Assembly: GCA_029975555.1 (NCBI GenBank)
Contig: JARKOY010000125.1
Span: 112,479 to 176,478 of the forward strand
Reading direction: 5' to 3'
Source: Spirochaetia bacterium
GTDB lineage: Bacteria > Spirochaetota > Spirochaetia > Treponematales > Rectinemataceae
Length of the DNA stretch: 64,000 bases
In this document: one piece after another, positions 28,035 to 37,498 of the stretch
Numbering within the stretch: the stretch's first letter is position 1
How the letters are laid out: each line of letters begins with the position of its first letter
The notes under the pieces: model-generated
Seen by the model: the letters and a program-made list of their open reading frames with translations, nothing else
What the model was told of the DNA's origin: nothing
Databases searched by the model: none
Position numbers and translations under genes: made by a program

Positions 28035-29798
28035 TCAGGATAGACCCGTGATCCTCCCCGTGGCGGGATCGATGTCCATCCCGATGTACGCCGGCTTCGA
28101 GGGAAGTCCGGGCATCGTGGTAATCTCGCCGGTGATCGGCACGATGAAGCCCGCGCCAGCTGAGAGCCTCACCTCCCGGACGGGGAACTCGAAGCCCGTC
28201 GGCGCTCCTTTCAGCGCAGGATCGTGCGAGAGCGAATACTGCGTCTTCGCCATGCAGATTGGAAGGCCTCCATACCCGAGCGAGGTGTATTTCTCGAGCG
28301 AGGCCTCGGCCTCGGGAGTATAGACCACAGCGCTAGCCCCATACACTTCTCGGGCGATTGTCTCGATCTTTTCTTTGAGCGGCACCTCAAGTCCATATAG
28401 AAATTTCGGAGCATGGGGTGAACAAGCCGCCTTATCGACCGCGGCCGCGAGCGCTGCCGCACCTTCGCCGCCCAAGGCCCAGCTCTTCGTAACCACTGCA
28501 TCGGAGGCGCCAGCCGCAAGGGCCGCTTCTCTGATGAGCGCATGCTCGGCCTCGGTGTCGCTCGGGAACGCGTTGATGGAGACAACCACTGGCAGTCCGT
28601 ATTTCCTGACGATGCCGATGTGGGCGGTCATATTCGCAAGGCCCTTCTGCAGTAGCTCGAGATTCTCCTGAGTGTAGGCGGTAGAAAGAGGCTTGCCGGG
28701 AGTCACCTTCGGCCCGCCGCCGTGCATCTTCAGGGCCCGTACCGTGACCACGAGCACCACTGCGTCGGGCATGAGACCAGAGGCCCGACACTTGATGTCC
28801 ATAAATTTTTCAAAGCCCATGTCGGCGCCGAAGCCAGATTCCGTGACGACATAGTCTGCAAGCTTCGTCGCAATGAGGTCAGCGGCGATCGACGAGTTGC
28901 CGTGGGCAATATTCGCGAAAGGTCCGGCATGCACAAAGGCGAGCTGCTCTTCGAGGGTCTGGAGCGCGTTCGGCTTCAAGGCGTCCTTCATGAGGATGGT
29001 CATGGCGCCCGCCACCCCGATATCCTCCGTGGTGACCGCATTACCGGACCTGTCGAGGGCGACGACAATTTTCCCAAGGCGTCTTCTTAAGTCCTCCAGG
29101 CTCGTCGCGAGCGCAAGCACCGCCATCACTTCGCTCGCCACCGAGATGTCGAAGCCTGTCTCTCTTAAAGGGCCGTTCTCCTGGCCTCCCATGCCGACGA
29201 CGATGTTGCGCAGAACCCTGTCGTTCATGTCTACCACGCGGCGCCACAGCACAGAGTACGGATCGATGTTGAGCTTTCTGAGGCCGAGCCTTTCAAAGTA
29301 CGCATCGGACCAGCGGCTCTCATGGTACATACGGGCGTCGAGCGCCGCAGCGCAGAGGTTGTGGGCTGCCGACACCGCGTGGATATCCCCCGTCAAATGG
29401 AGGTTGAAGTCCGTCATAGGAACAACCTGGCTGTACCCGCCTCCCGCGGCTCCGCCCTTTATGCCGAACGTCGGCCCCATGGAAGGCTGACGGATCGTCG
29501 CTATCGCTTTTTTCCCGATATACCCGAGGCCTTGGGTGAGACCAATCGTCGTCGTGGTCTTGCCTTCACCGAGGGGTGTCGGGGTGATCGCAGTCACATC
29601 GATATATTTCGCGCGCTTCGTCTGTCCTCCCGTGTCGGACAGAAACTCGAGGCGCACCTTCGCCTTATCGACGCCATAGTGTTCGAGGTACTTCTCCGCA
29701 AGGCCATAGCGAGCTGCGATCTCGGAGATCGATCTTATGTCAGCCGACTGAGCGATATCCACGTCATCTGGCACCGGATCTTTCTTTATCACCGACAT
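28035..29798 (-). CDS. fhs: Formate-tetrahydrofolate ligase
   Basis: 587 residues that charge tetrahydrofolate with formate at ATP cost. Motifs are ITPTPLGEGKTTTTIGL (the P-loop), RQPSMGPTFGIKGGAAGGGYSQV, LHLTGDIHAV, GPFANIAHGNSSI, VTESGFGADMGFEKFMDIKCR, HGGGPKV and NAFPSDTEAE. The length is slightly longer than the usual ~555. It supplies 10-formyl-THF for purine synthesis, fitting the nearby purA and guaA, or serves in acetogenic one-carbon flow. No other Wood-Ljungdahl genes are in view. AGGAGG precedes ATG 29798. Confidence 0.97.
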   Translation of the reverse strand: MSVIKKDPVPDDVDIAQSADIRSISEIAARYGLAEKYLEHYGVDKAKVRLEFLSDTGGQTKRAKYIDVTAITPTPLGEGKTTTTIGLTQGLGYIGKKAIATIRQPSMGPTFGIKGGAAGGGYSQVVPMTDFNLHLTGDIHAVSAAHNLCAAALDARMYHESRWSDAYFERLGLRKLNIDPYSVLWRRVVDMNDRVLRNIVVGMGGQENGPLRETGFDISVASEVMAVLALATSLEDLRRRLGKIVVALDRSGNAVTTEDIGVAGAMTILMKDALKPNALQTLEEQLAFVHAGPFANIAHGNSSIAADLIATKLADYVVTESGFGADMGFEKFMDIKCRASGLMPDAVVLVVTVRALKMHGGGPKVTPGKPLSTAYTQENLELLQKGLANMTAHIGIVRKYGLPVVVSINAFPSDTEAEHALIREAALAAGASDAVVTKSWALGGEGAAALAAAVDKAACSPHAPKFLYGLEVPLKEKIETIAREVYGASAVVYTPEAEASLEKYTSLGYGGLPICMAKTQYSLSHDPALKGAPTGFEFPVREVRLSAGAGFIVPITGEITTMPGLPSKPAYIGMDIDPATGRITGLS

Positions 29799-29836
29799 AG
29801 AAACCTCCTAGAACTTGTGCATCAACTCAACGCCTC

Positions 29837-29865
29837 AGTGTACTATGAAGCAGTGCCACTGACAA
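29837..29865 (-). promoter_or_regulatory. Promoter of fhs
   Basis: On the minus strand TTGTCA (29860-29865), exactly 17 nt, then TACACT (29837-29842), about 38 nt before the fhs start, which has its own AGGAGG. Confidence 0.6.
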
Positions 29866-29899
29866 TCAAGGCCGATCGGGCGCGACCTAGACATGGATG

Positions 29900-30730
29900 C
29901 TACACCAGCTCGCCGAGGCGTGGGTTGAAGCGTTCGGAAAGATAATCGCCGATGATGTTGAAAGAAAGCACCGTAAGCGCCAGGCAGAGCCCGGGATAGA
30001 TTGCCATCCACGGTGCCTGCACGAGGTAGTTGCGCGCGTCCTTGAGCATGAGTCCCCAGCTGGCCGCAGGAGGCTGAATTCCTACCCCCAAAAAGGACAG
30101 CGAAGACTCCACGACTACGGCCTGTGCAAAGGTGAGCGAACACTGCACGATCACCTTGCTCGTGATGTTCGGGATGATGTGCTTGACCACGATCTTCACG
30201 GGGGCTGTGCCGAGGGCCCGCGATGCCTCTATATAGCCTTCGTTCTTTATCGAAAGCGTCTCCGCCCGTATGAGGCGCGCAAAGATCGGACTGCTTATGA
30301 TCCCCAACGCAAGCATCACCTGTACAAGTCCATAGCCCACAAACGACACGACGGTGATGGCGAGCAGAATCGTCGGAAATGACAGTATGCTGTCCATGAG
30401 CAGCATGAGCGCAGTGTCGACAACAGGCGGCCCCATCCCCGCGATGAGCCCGACGGCACCGCCAAGGAGGAGCGCGACCGACACGGTCACGACGCCGACG
30501 AGGAGGGCCGATCGCGAGCCGTACATGATCCTCGTCAGGATATCTCTGCCTAAATTGTCGGTGCCGAGCAAATGTTGAGGTCCCGGCGCATGGAACCGCC
30601 TGTCGAGAAACTGCTCGGTAGGGCTGTAAGGCGAGACCAGCGGCGCCGCAATCGCCAATGCCACAAGCGCCAGCAGATACAGCGAGGCGAGCGAGAATAA
30701 AAGCCTTTGCGCCTTCCTTCGAAGTATCAT
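29900..30730 (-). CDS. Peptide/nickel-type ABC transporter permease (DppC/OppC-like)
   Basis: About 276 residues with one N-terminal and five further membrane segments. Seen are FHAPGPQHLLGTDNLGRDILTRIMYGSR, typical of DppC/OppC, and the permease loop EASRALGTAPVKIVVKHIIPN (EAA motif). I start at ATG 30730 (MILRRKAQ), which overlaps the solute-binding-protein stop by 1 nt. An ATG at 30748 is also possible, and the frame back to 30958 is within the upstream gene. Last gene of the five-gene importer operon. Confidence 0.9.
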   Translation of the reverse strand: MILRRKAQRLLFSLASLYLLALVALAIAAPLVSPYSPTEQFLDRRFHAPGPQHLLGTDNLGRDILTRIMYGSRSALLVGVVTVSVALLLGGAVGLIAGMGPPVVDTALMLLMDSILSFPTILLAITVVSFVGYGLVQVMLALGIISSPIFARLIRAETLSIKNEGYIEASRALGTAPVKIVVKHIIPNITSKVIVQCSLTFAQAVVVESSLSFLGVGIQPPAASWGLMLKDARNYLVQAPWMAIYPGLCLALTVLSFNIIGDYLSERFNPRLGELV

Positions 30731-32226
30731 CACCGCAGCTCTGTCCATCTGAAATCGTAGGTGTCGAGGTTCGGCGTCATCCGAAAATCGAACACATTCG
30801 AGCGCGTCCCCACATATCGATACGATGTTCCGAGGTAGACGAAGGGCACCTCCTTCGCCATGATCTCCAGGACCTCGTTGTACAGTTTCTTGCGCGCGGC
30901 GAAATCGGACACTTTCGCTGCTTCTTTTATCTTCGCGTCCACCGTCGAGTTGTACCACTTGACGTATTTGCCGGCGCCATAGCCAGCCAGCGTCCCGTCA
31001 GGGTCGAGCTTACCCGTATGCCCGATGACCGTAAAATCGAAATTCCCCCCGCTGTAAACGCTCGAGAGCCATGTCGACCAATCGACAAGTTGAATTTTCA
31101 CCTTCATGCCGACGTTGGTCAGCATCTGCTGAATGAGCTCGGCCGCCTTCACGTGCAGAGGATAGTTCTGCGGCACCGTGATGGTGAACTCCCTGCCGCC
31201 TATGCCCGCCTCTTTCAAGAGCTGTTTCGCCTTTTCGGGGTTGTAGGGATAAAAACTTGAAAAATCAGTGTAGTACGCATTCCCCGTGTCGAGGAACGTC
31301 GAGCCGATCTTGCCGCCCCCATAGGCGACGTCGAGGACCACCTGCTTATCGACGGCATAGTTCACTGCCTGGCGAACGCGCAGGTCGTTGAGAGGCTCGC
31401 GCGAGGTGTTCATGGCCATCACGAGGATGAGCGAGGTCAACTCTTTCTTAATGGTGACCTTGGGATTGGCCTGCAGCACTGGCAAATCGTCCGGATCGAT
31501 GAATTCGAGCACATCGATTGAGCCAGCGCCGAGACCCTGCACCTGCACGGCCTGCTCAGGGACGATCTGGAATTCGACCCTGGCGAGCTTGGGGAGCCCT
31601 TTCATCCAGTACCTGTCGTTGCGGACCATCGATATTCTGCTGTCGCGGATCCATTTTTCGAACTTAAATGGCCCAGTCCCCACAGGCTCAGCGGCAAAAT
31701 TGTGGCCCGACGCGATAAGCGACGAAGGCAGTATGGCGCCCCATCCCGATGCGAGGCTTGCGAGCAGCGGCGCATACGGCTGCGAGAGCGAGAGCACCAC
31801 GGTATAGGCATCCGGCGTACGAATCTCTTTTATCACCGCAAACTCGCTCCGCTTGGGCGAGGCAGTTCTCTCGTCCAGAATCCGGTTGAGCGTGGCCGCA
31901 ACATCTTTTGAGCTAAACGCCTGCCCATTGTGAAAAACGACATCGCGCCGCAACCTAAAAGTCCATGTGAGCCCGTCGGGTGACACAGACCAGCTCTCTG
32001 CGAGGGCCGGCACAATTTTGCCCGACGTGTCGGGCTCGACGAGCGTATCATAAAAACTCTTCACCACCTGAAAGGTGAGGGTCCCGGCAGTCTTCTGGGG
32101 GTCGAGCGTATCGGGATTGCCGGAAAGTCCAAAGGTCAGCGTGCCCTGCCCCTGCGCGAAAAGCAGGCTCCCGAAAAGAAGCATAAGGACTCCCCCAAAA
32201 ACAGAACGCTTTGAACCTTTTCTCAT
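30730..32226 (-). CDS. ABC transporter solute-binding protein, family 5 (peptide/nickel type)
   Basis: 498 residues with a signal peptide (MRKGSKRSVFGGVLMLLFGSLLFAQG) and no clear lipobox Cys, so it is probably free in the periplasm. The SBP_bac_5 core begins LTFGLSGNPDTLDPQKTAGT and includes PALAESWSVSPDGLTWTFRL, RDVVFHNGQAFSSKDVAATLNR and GTGPFKFEKW. Family members bind di- or oligopeptides, nickel or glycosides, and the ligand cannot be told. GGGAGG precedes the start, and its first codons overlap the upstream ATPase stop (ATGA). Confidence 0.92.
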   Translation of the reverse strand: MRKGSKRSVFGGVLMLLFGSLLFAQGQGTLTFGLSGNPDTLDPQKTAGTLTFQVVKSFYDTLVEPDTSGKIVPALAESWSVSPDGLTWTFRLRRDVVFHNGQAFSSKDVAATLNRILDERTASPKRSEFAVIKEIRTPDAYTVVLSLSQPYAPLLASLASGWGAILPSSLIASGHNFAAEPVGTGPFKFEKWIRDSRISMVRNDRYWMKGLPKLARVEFQIVPEQAVQVQGLGAGSIDVLEFIDPDDLPVLQANPKVTIKKELTSLILVMAMNTSREPLNDLRVRQAVNYAVDKQVVLDVAYGGGKIGSTFLDTGNAYYTDFSSFYPYNPEKAKQLLKEAGIGGREFTITVPQNYPLHVKAAELIQQMLTNVGMKVKIQLVDWSTWLSSVYSGGNFDFTVIGHTGKLDPDGTLAGYGAGKYVKWYNSTVDAKIKEAAKVSDFAARKKLYNEVLEIMAKEVPFVYLGTSYRYVGTRSNVFDFRMTPNLDTYDFRWTELR

Positions 32227-33131
32227 CGTGGTTCCTCCCTCATGTCCGGCTCATTGCCGGTCCGGCTGGTAGTATCCGACACAACGTGCCGTGCAGTGTG
32301 CTTTATGCTTTCATCTCTTACGATGTCCGCAGCTGTCGCCCCTGACCGCCCAAAGCCGCCGCCCGGTACGGAAGCCAGAAGCGTCCGAGTATATTCATTT
32401 TTAGGGTTCGAAAAGAGTTCTTCCGTCGATGCTTCTTCCACAATTTTGCCTCTATACATCACGGCGATCCTGTCGCACACATAGGCCACAAGGTTGATAT
32501 CGTGTGAAATAAACAAATATGTGAGCTTAAGTTCCTCTTTGATGTCCAAAAGAAGATTGATCACCTGCGCCTGAATCGACACGTCGAGATTCGATACTGG
32601 CTCGTCCAGCACAAGGAACTCGGGGTCCATGGTCAGCGCCCGCGCGATGACGATGCGCTGTCGCTGGCCCGTGGAAAATTCATGCGGAAAGCGCGAGCTC
32701 TGGGCGCTGCTGATCCCGACGAGATCGAGCAAACGATTGATCTTTTTGGTACGGGCGGCCCTCTCCATCCCGATATTAATGAGGCCTTCGGAGAGGCTGT
32801 CGTACACCGTCATCCGTGGGTCCAGAGAGCTGTGGGGGTCCTGAAAGACAATCTGCATGCGCCGCCTGAAAGCCCGCAACTGCCGCGGCCGGAGCCCTCC
32901 AAGCTCGACACCATCAAAGAAGACCTTGCCGGAGGTGGGAGGGTCAAGATACAAAATGGCCCGCGCCAGCGTCGTCTTGCCACAGCCCGATTCCCCCACA
33001 AGTCCAAAATTGCCGCTTTTTTCGATGAAGAAAGAAACATCATCGACCGCTTTAAAGCCTCGCGTTACGCCGTCGAGCCCCCTGCCCCGGTGCACCTTCA
33101 CGACATTGCGACACTGAATCAGAGCTTCCAT
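32223..33131 (-). CDS. Peptide-type ABC transporter ATPase (DppF/OppF-like)
   Basis: 302 residues. Walker A is GLVGESGCGKTTLARAIL, the Q-loop region is QIVFQDPHSSLDPRMTV, Walker B is EFLVLDEPVSNLDVSIQAQ and the H-loop is LFISHDINLV. The signature motif reads EFSTGQRQR, so the usual LSGGQ/FSGGQ carries Thr for the first Gly. A GxRG linker insert (GRGLDGVTRGFKAVDDVSF) precedes the first strand, as in DppF. It overlaps the DppD-like gene by 13 nt. Confidence 0.93.
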   Translation of the reverse strand: MEALIQCRNVVKVHRGRGLDGVTRGFKAVDDVSFFIEKSGNFGLVGESGCGKTTLARAILYLDPPTSGKVFFDGVELGGLRPRQLRAFRRRMQIVFQDPHSSLDPRMTVYDSLSEGLINIGMERAARTKKINRLLDLVGISSAQSSRFPHEFSTGQRQRIVIARALTMDPEFLVLDEPVSNLDVSIQAQVINLLLDIKEELKLTYLFISHDINLVAYVCDRIAVMYRGKIVEEASTEELFSNPKNEYTRTLLASVPGGGFGRSGATAADIVRDESIKHTARHVVSDTTSRTGNEPDMREEPR

Positions 33132-34108
33132 GCTTCCTCCGCAAAGTGGCAGGCACTCATATGGTCCTGTTCGTGCGCAATGAAGGTGGGACTTTCCTTA
33201 AAACACAGGTCCCTTGCCATCGGACAGCGCGGGGCGAACACACACCCCTGCGGATCAGCTCTGGCATCGAGCACCTGTCCCGCAATGGCAGCCAACCGTC
33301 TCCCCTTACGCCTCGCATCGGGAATCGACATCAAAAGAAGACGCGTATAGGGATGCATCGGATGCCCGAAGAGCCTTGTGACACTCGTGCTCTCCACTAT
33401 TTTGCCCGCATATATGACCGACACCCGATCGGCGATTTCCTTTATCACGCTCAGATCGTGCGATATGAAGAGCACTCCCATCTTCTTCATATCTTTTAGC
33501 GTTCTGAGCAATTTCAGTATCTGTGCCTGCAAGGTAACATCGAGGGAGGTCGTCGGTTCGTCCGCGATCAGGAAATCCGGATTGCAGGATATGGCGATGG
33601 CGATCATAGCGCGCTGTTTCATGCCACTCGACAGTTCATGAGGGTAGGCGGCGAGGACTCGCCCGTCATTCCCAAGCCCTACAAGGGCAAGGAGCTCCCG
33701 CGCACGCGCATTGGCTTGGGACCTATCGAGTCCCATGTGCTCGCGGATTGTCTCTCTGATCTGCTCACCGACAGTAAAGGCCGGATTGAGGTATTTTGCA
33801 GGCTCCTGAAAAATCATGGCGATTTTACTCCCCCGGTAGCTGCGGAGCTCCTCCTCAGAGCGCGACAGCAGCTCTCTTCCTTCGTAGCGGATGCTACCCG
33901 AGAGCAACTTCAGTGCCTGCCGAGGCAAGAGGCCCACGATCGACATCGCGGTGATGGTCTTGCCAGAACCGGACTCGCCCACCAGTCCGTGCACTTCATT
34001 TTTATACAGGGAAATATCCACACCACGAAGCGCAATCGCTCTTTGTCCATCTTGAGCAAATTCGACGCGGAGGTTTTCAATCACAATGAGAGGCTCTGCG
34101 GCACCCAT
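33119..34108 (-). CDS. Peptide-type ABC transporter ATPase (DppD/OppD-like)
   Basis: 329 residues. Walker A is [21 protein letters not shown], the Q-loop is [12 protein letters not shown], the signature is [15 protein letters not shown], Walker B is [18 protein letters not shown] and the H-loop is FISHDLSVI. The C-terminal extension [19 protein letters not shown] holds the four cysteines that in DppD/OppD proteins coordinate an iron-sulfur cluster. It starts 1 nt before the permease stop region, so translation is tightly coupled. Confidence 0.94.
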   Translation of the reverse strand: MGAAEPLIVIENLRVEFAQDGQRAIALRGVDISLYKNEVHGLVGESGSGKTITAMSIVGLLPRQALKLLSGSIRYEGRELLSRSEEELRSYRGSKIAMIFQEPAKYLNPAFTVGEQIRETIREHMGLDRSQANARARELLALVGLGNDGRVLAAYPHELSSGMKQRAMIAIAISCNPDFLIADEPTTSLDVTLQAQILKLLRTLKDMKKMGVLFISHDLSVIKEIADRVSVIYAGKIVESTSVTRLFGHPMHPYTRLLLMSIPDARRKGRRLAAIAGQVLDARADPQGCVFAPRCPMARDLCFKESPTFIAHEQDHMSACHFAEEAWKL

Positions 34109-35035
34109 TCATTCCAGCCTTATCTTTGGATTGACAATGCTGTACAGCATATCAGCCACAAAATTCACCACAGAGAAAATAACGGCAATAAAGACGACAC
34201 CCCCCTGGATGAGCGGAAAATCCCGCTGATAAATCGCATACAAAAAGAGCCTCCCGAGCCCAGGGAGCGAAAAGACCTGTTCGACAATAATGGCTCCTCC
34301 GAGCATGTATCCGAACTCGATGCCCGCAATGGTGATGATGGGTAAAAGTGCGTTTTTGAGCGCATGCTTGTAGCGTATCAGAGTCTCGGGCAGGCCCTTT
34401 GCTCTGGCGGCGACAATGTATTCCTTCGAGAGCTCTTCTATCATGGAGGCGCGTGTGTGACGGAGAAGAATCGCGGCCCGCGCGAGGCCCAGAGAAAGCG
34501 CAGGCAACACGAGCCCTGCACCCGAATCCACACCAAAGAGAGGAAAAATCGGAAACCTGATGGCCAGGACCAGCAAGAGCAAAATGCCGAGCCAGAAGCT
34601 CGGTATCGCCATACCGAGCTGCGACAACACAAGTCCCAGATAGTCCCAACCCGACCAGCGCTTGACTGCCGACAACACTCCCAGGGGAACCGCAATGAGA
34701 ATGCCAATCAACAATCCCAGCACCGCGAGCGCGAGCGTGAGCGGAAAACGCTGGAGAATCAGAGACGTCACCGGTTCATCCGATATCATGGAGCGCCCGA
34801 AGTCCAAATGCAGAATACTCCACAAGAACTCGGCGTACTGCGTGGAGAGAGGCCTGTCCGTTCCCAGCCTGGCCCTGATGGCCTCAAGGTCCGCGGGCTT
34901 TGCATCTACGCCGCCGATAATGAGGGCTGGGTCCCCTGGAATGACGCGGATGACGAAAAAGATAATGGTGGAAACAATGAAGAGGGTGATTATGAGTCGC
35001 AAAACTCGTTTTGCTGCGTATTTGACAAGGTTCAT
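34109..35035 (-). CDS. Peptide/nickel-type ABC transporter permease (DppB/OppB-like)
   Basis: About 308 residues with the DppB plan: N-terminal AKRVLRLIITLFIVSTIIFFVI, PGDPA near residue 30, LHLDFGRSM, five further membrane segments and the permease loop YIVAARAKGLPETLIRYKHALKNALLPIIT. I start at ATG 35035 because GGAG lies 6 nt upstream; the frame extends to 35104 without better evidence. First gene of the importer operon (permease, ATPase, ATPase, binding protein, permease). AT-rich DNA at 35.14 kb includes TATAAT without a good -35 box. Confidence 0.92.
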   Translation of the reverse strand: MNLVKYAAKRVLRLIITLFIVSTIIFFVIRVIPGDPALIIGGVDAKPADLEAIRARLGTDRPLSTQYAEFLWSILHLDFGRSMISDEPVTSLILQRFPLTLALAVLGLLIGILIAVPLGVLSAVKRWSGWDYLGLVLSQLGMAIPSFWLGILLLLVLAIRFPIFPLFGVDSGAGLVLPALSLGLARAAILLRHTRASMIEELSKEYIVAARAKGLPETLIRYKHALKNALLPIITIAGIEFGYMLGGAIIVEQVFSLPGLGRLFLYAIYQRDFPLIQGGVVFIAVIFSVVNFVADMLYSIVNPKIRLE

Positions 35036-35177
35036 CACCCGCTCCGATGCTGCGCTCTTCTGCCCTTCGTATTCAATGATTGCGCGTCGTTCGTAGTCAC
35101 CCACATTCGCCCTTGAACACGCGAACGTGCTATAGTTAAAAATACTATTATAAAGATTCTATTCAAAATATGTGAAT

Positions 35178-36380
35178 TCATGGTAAATCTGCGCCGGAGC
35201 TATCCACATGCGCCGACTCCACATGCAGTTGAGGCTTTCTCCTCCGTGGGCCACGCTTGCGCCGCTTAGGCGGCGGGGGAGCTGGCAGCAGATCGTCCTC
35301 CTGCAGCACCTGTTCCATAGCCTCCTCCAGCGCGGCGCGGGGCAGATTGAGCGGAGAAAGAAAGGTGCGGATATCAGAAAATGCTTCGTGCCTAAAAATT
35401 GAAGGGTCCCTGGGGACAACCTCCTGGGCGACAAACTGCCTCAGGCGCTGGCGGATAAACCAGCCGAGGAAGGGCGAAATAAGCCTTCTGTCGCCCTGGA
35501 CGATCTCCGCCGCGCTGGCGCTGTTGAGAAGCGAGGCGTCCTCGGGGGCCTGCGCCGAAAGATCGAGCGACGATAGATGTTGAAAGAATGCATCCCTAAA
35601 GGCCTTGTCCCCATGAATCGAGGCATGGACCTCGGGCAGCAGATATTGCAGCAGGCCATATTTCTCCAGCGCCCGAATAATGACCGCTGACTTCCCGGAT
35701 GCGATTATTTTATAGAACTCTTCCGCGAGCCTCGAGGGGCTCACCTCGGAGAGAAGAGGTGCATCGCGGCGGATGGCCAACCGCAGAGCAATCGAGACCG
35801 AAAAATGATTGACCGCGGCATATTTCACGCCCCGGACCATGCGCACCGGATCTTCGCGGAAGATCTTGTCGAGGGGGATGATCGCCCTAAGTCTCTTCGC
35901 TCGGAGATCCTCCATGCCCCCAAGGAAATCCAAGACTTCCGACGCGAGCGGATCGTAGTACAGCGCGTTGACGGTGAAGTCCCTCCGCGCGACATCTTCA
36001 TCGATCGTGCCGTATTCATTGCCGATCGTGCCCGTGGAGAGCGAACGGAACGTAGATACCTCGTAGATCTTTCGGTCGGCGTAGACGTGCACGAGTTTGA
36101 AACGCTTGCCGATGATGCGTGCATTGCTGAAAATTTTACGGATACGGTTGGGAAGCGCGTCGGTGACGATATCGAAATCTTTTGGTCTCTTTCCTAAAAG
36201 AAGATCACGCACCGCCCCGCCGACGAGGTAGGCAGAATAGCCGTGCGACGCGAGTCTCCTCACGATGGCGACCGCTTCTTTATCGATGTTTGCAGGATCA
36301 ATCGAATGTTCAGTATGGTCAAAAACCCTAGCTTTTGCTTGCAAACCGCCGCTTGCGTTACGATAGTACCGGATTCTCAC
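35178..36380 (-). CDS. pcnB: Poly(A) polymerase / tRNA nucleotidyltransferase family protein (PcnB-like)
   Basis: 400 residues of the class II nucleotidyltransferase family. The start, ARVFDHTEHSIDPANIDKEAVAIVRRL, is typical of PcnB poly(A) polymerase. It is followed by AYLVGGAVRDLLLGKRPKDFDIVTDA with the catalytic DxD, VSTFRS, RRDFTVNALYYD and DPVRMVRGVKYA. The C-terminus is a basic tail (PPPPKRRKRGPRRRKPQ) likely to bind RNA. PcnB adds 3' A tails to RNA. CCA-adding enzymes are close relatives, and the window's own tRNA gene lacks CCA, so a CCA-adding role cannot be excluded. Confidence 0.85.
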   Translation of the reverse strand: MRIRYYRNASGGLQAKARVFDHTEHSIDPANIDKEAVAIVRRLASHGYSAYLVGGAVRDLLLGKRPKDFDIVTDALPNRIRKIFSNARIIGKRFKLVHVYADRKIYEVSTFRSLSTGTIGNEYGTIDEDVARRDFTVNALYYDPLASEVLDFLGGMEDLRAKRLRAIIPLDKIFREDPVRMVRGVKYAAVNHFSVSIALRLAIRRDAPLLSEVSPSRLAEEFYKIIASGKSAVIIRALEKYGLLQYLLPEVHASIHGDKAFRDAFFQHLSSLDLSAQAPEDASLLNSASAAEIVQGDRRLISPFLGWFIRQRLRQFVAQEVVPRDPSIFRHEAFSDIRTFLSPLNLPRAALEEAMEQVLQEDDLLPAPPPPKRRKRGPRRRKPQLHVESAHVDSSGADLP

Positions 36381-36419
36381 AAAGCTGCTCCACTGTGCAC
36401 TCCGATACAGTACAAAAAA

Positions 36420-37334
36420 TCAGCGAATATGTCGAGACAACCAATCAACAATATCGCCCAGAACCTCTGCCCTGTTTATCTCGTTGAGCGATTCATGGCG
36501 GCCGCCCTCATAACACTTCGACTCGAAATCTATGATCCCCAGACGCTTGAACTGCTGCGCAAGTCGTTCATAGCCAGCCCTCATGCCGATCACGGGATCG
36601 GCCGAACCGCAGAACAAGAACACCGGAAGAGTCGGAGGAATGCTCTCAAGAAATCCGTCGCTGTAGACCTTTCTGAGACCGTGAATGAGGTCTCGGTAGA
36701 ATCCGTAGGTACAGATGAAGTTGCACTTCGGATCGGCGATATAAGCATCGACGACCGCCGAATCGCGGGTCAACCAATCGAATCTCGTGCGCGCGTTCGG
36801 CACGGTCTTTGCGTATTGACCGAAGGACATCTGATTCGCAAGGCGGGCAGGCGCATGAAAGCCTTTCAGGGCACCGCCTAGTTCCACGATCCAGCCTCCG
36901 ATCTTGTCCATCACAGGATTCTGCGGCGCAGGAGGGGCGGACAATATGGCGCCTTCAAGATACTTGCCATTTATCGCAATGAATGCAAGACCCAAAAGCG
37001 CACCAAAAGAGTGCCCAAAGTAAAAGAGCGGCAGTTCTCCCAACGCCCTCGAAGCATAGTCTCCCATCTCGACCAAGTCCTGAACCACGCGTTCGAATCC
37101 ATTCTTGTCGGCCAAATATCCCCTGTTGACATCGCAGTCGGTATCGCCGTGCCCTCTCAAATCGGGGATCCAGCAAGAGACGCCGATCGGCGTGAGCGCC
37201 TCCGCAAGCGGAATGAAGCGTTCTTTGTGATCATTCATGCCATGCCCGACGAGGAGAATTGCCTTGGGGCTGTCTTTGGGATCGAAGCGTATGTACGCCA
37301 GCGCTTTGCCGTCACTTGCAGTGAATTTTTCCAT
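36420..37334 (-). CDS. Alpha/beta hydrolase (lysophospholipase/monoglyceride lipase-like)
   Basis: 304 residues. LLVGHGMNDHKERFIPLAEAL and VSCWIPDLRGHGDTD lead to the nucleophile elbow FYFGHSFGALLG (GxSxG), then PVFLFCGSADPVIG with the acid Asp and GGRHESLNEI with the catalytic His, so the triad is complete. This is the PldB/monoacylglycerol-lipase-like hydrolase_4 group. The natural substrate is unknown. GCGGGAG precedes the ATG. Confidence 0.85.
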   Translation of the reverse strand: MEKFTASDGKALAYIRFDPKDSPKAILLVGHGMNDHKERFIPLAEALTPIGVSCWIPDLRGHGDTDCDVNRGYLADKNGFERVVQDLVEMGDYASRALGELPLFYFGHSFGALLGLAFIAINGKYLEGAILSAPPAPQNPVMDKIGGWIVELGGALKGFHAPARLANQMSFGQYAKTVPNARTRFDWLTRDSAVVDAYIADPKCNFICTYGFYRDLIHGLRKVYSDGFLESIPPTLPVFLFCGSADPVIGMRAGYERLAQQFKRLGIIDFESKCYEGGRHESLNEINRAEVLGDIVDWLSRHIR

Positions 37335-37498
37335 CTTGGAGCTCCCGCCACATATACATTTATAGTATCGGCATAAATCTTTTCTATTAAATAATGTTTA
37401 TAGCTTCCGTAAAGCCTCTGTGCTCGGTCCGCACCTAGAAAAAGATATCCTCACGGCATACTATAGAGACCTAAGGACAACGGAATGGAGGTTCGCCC

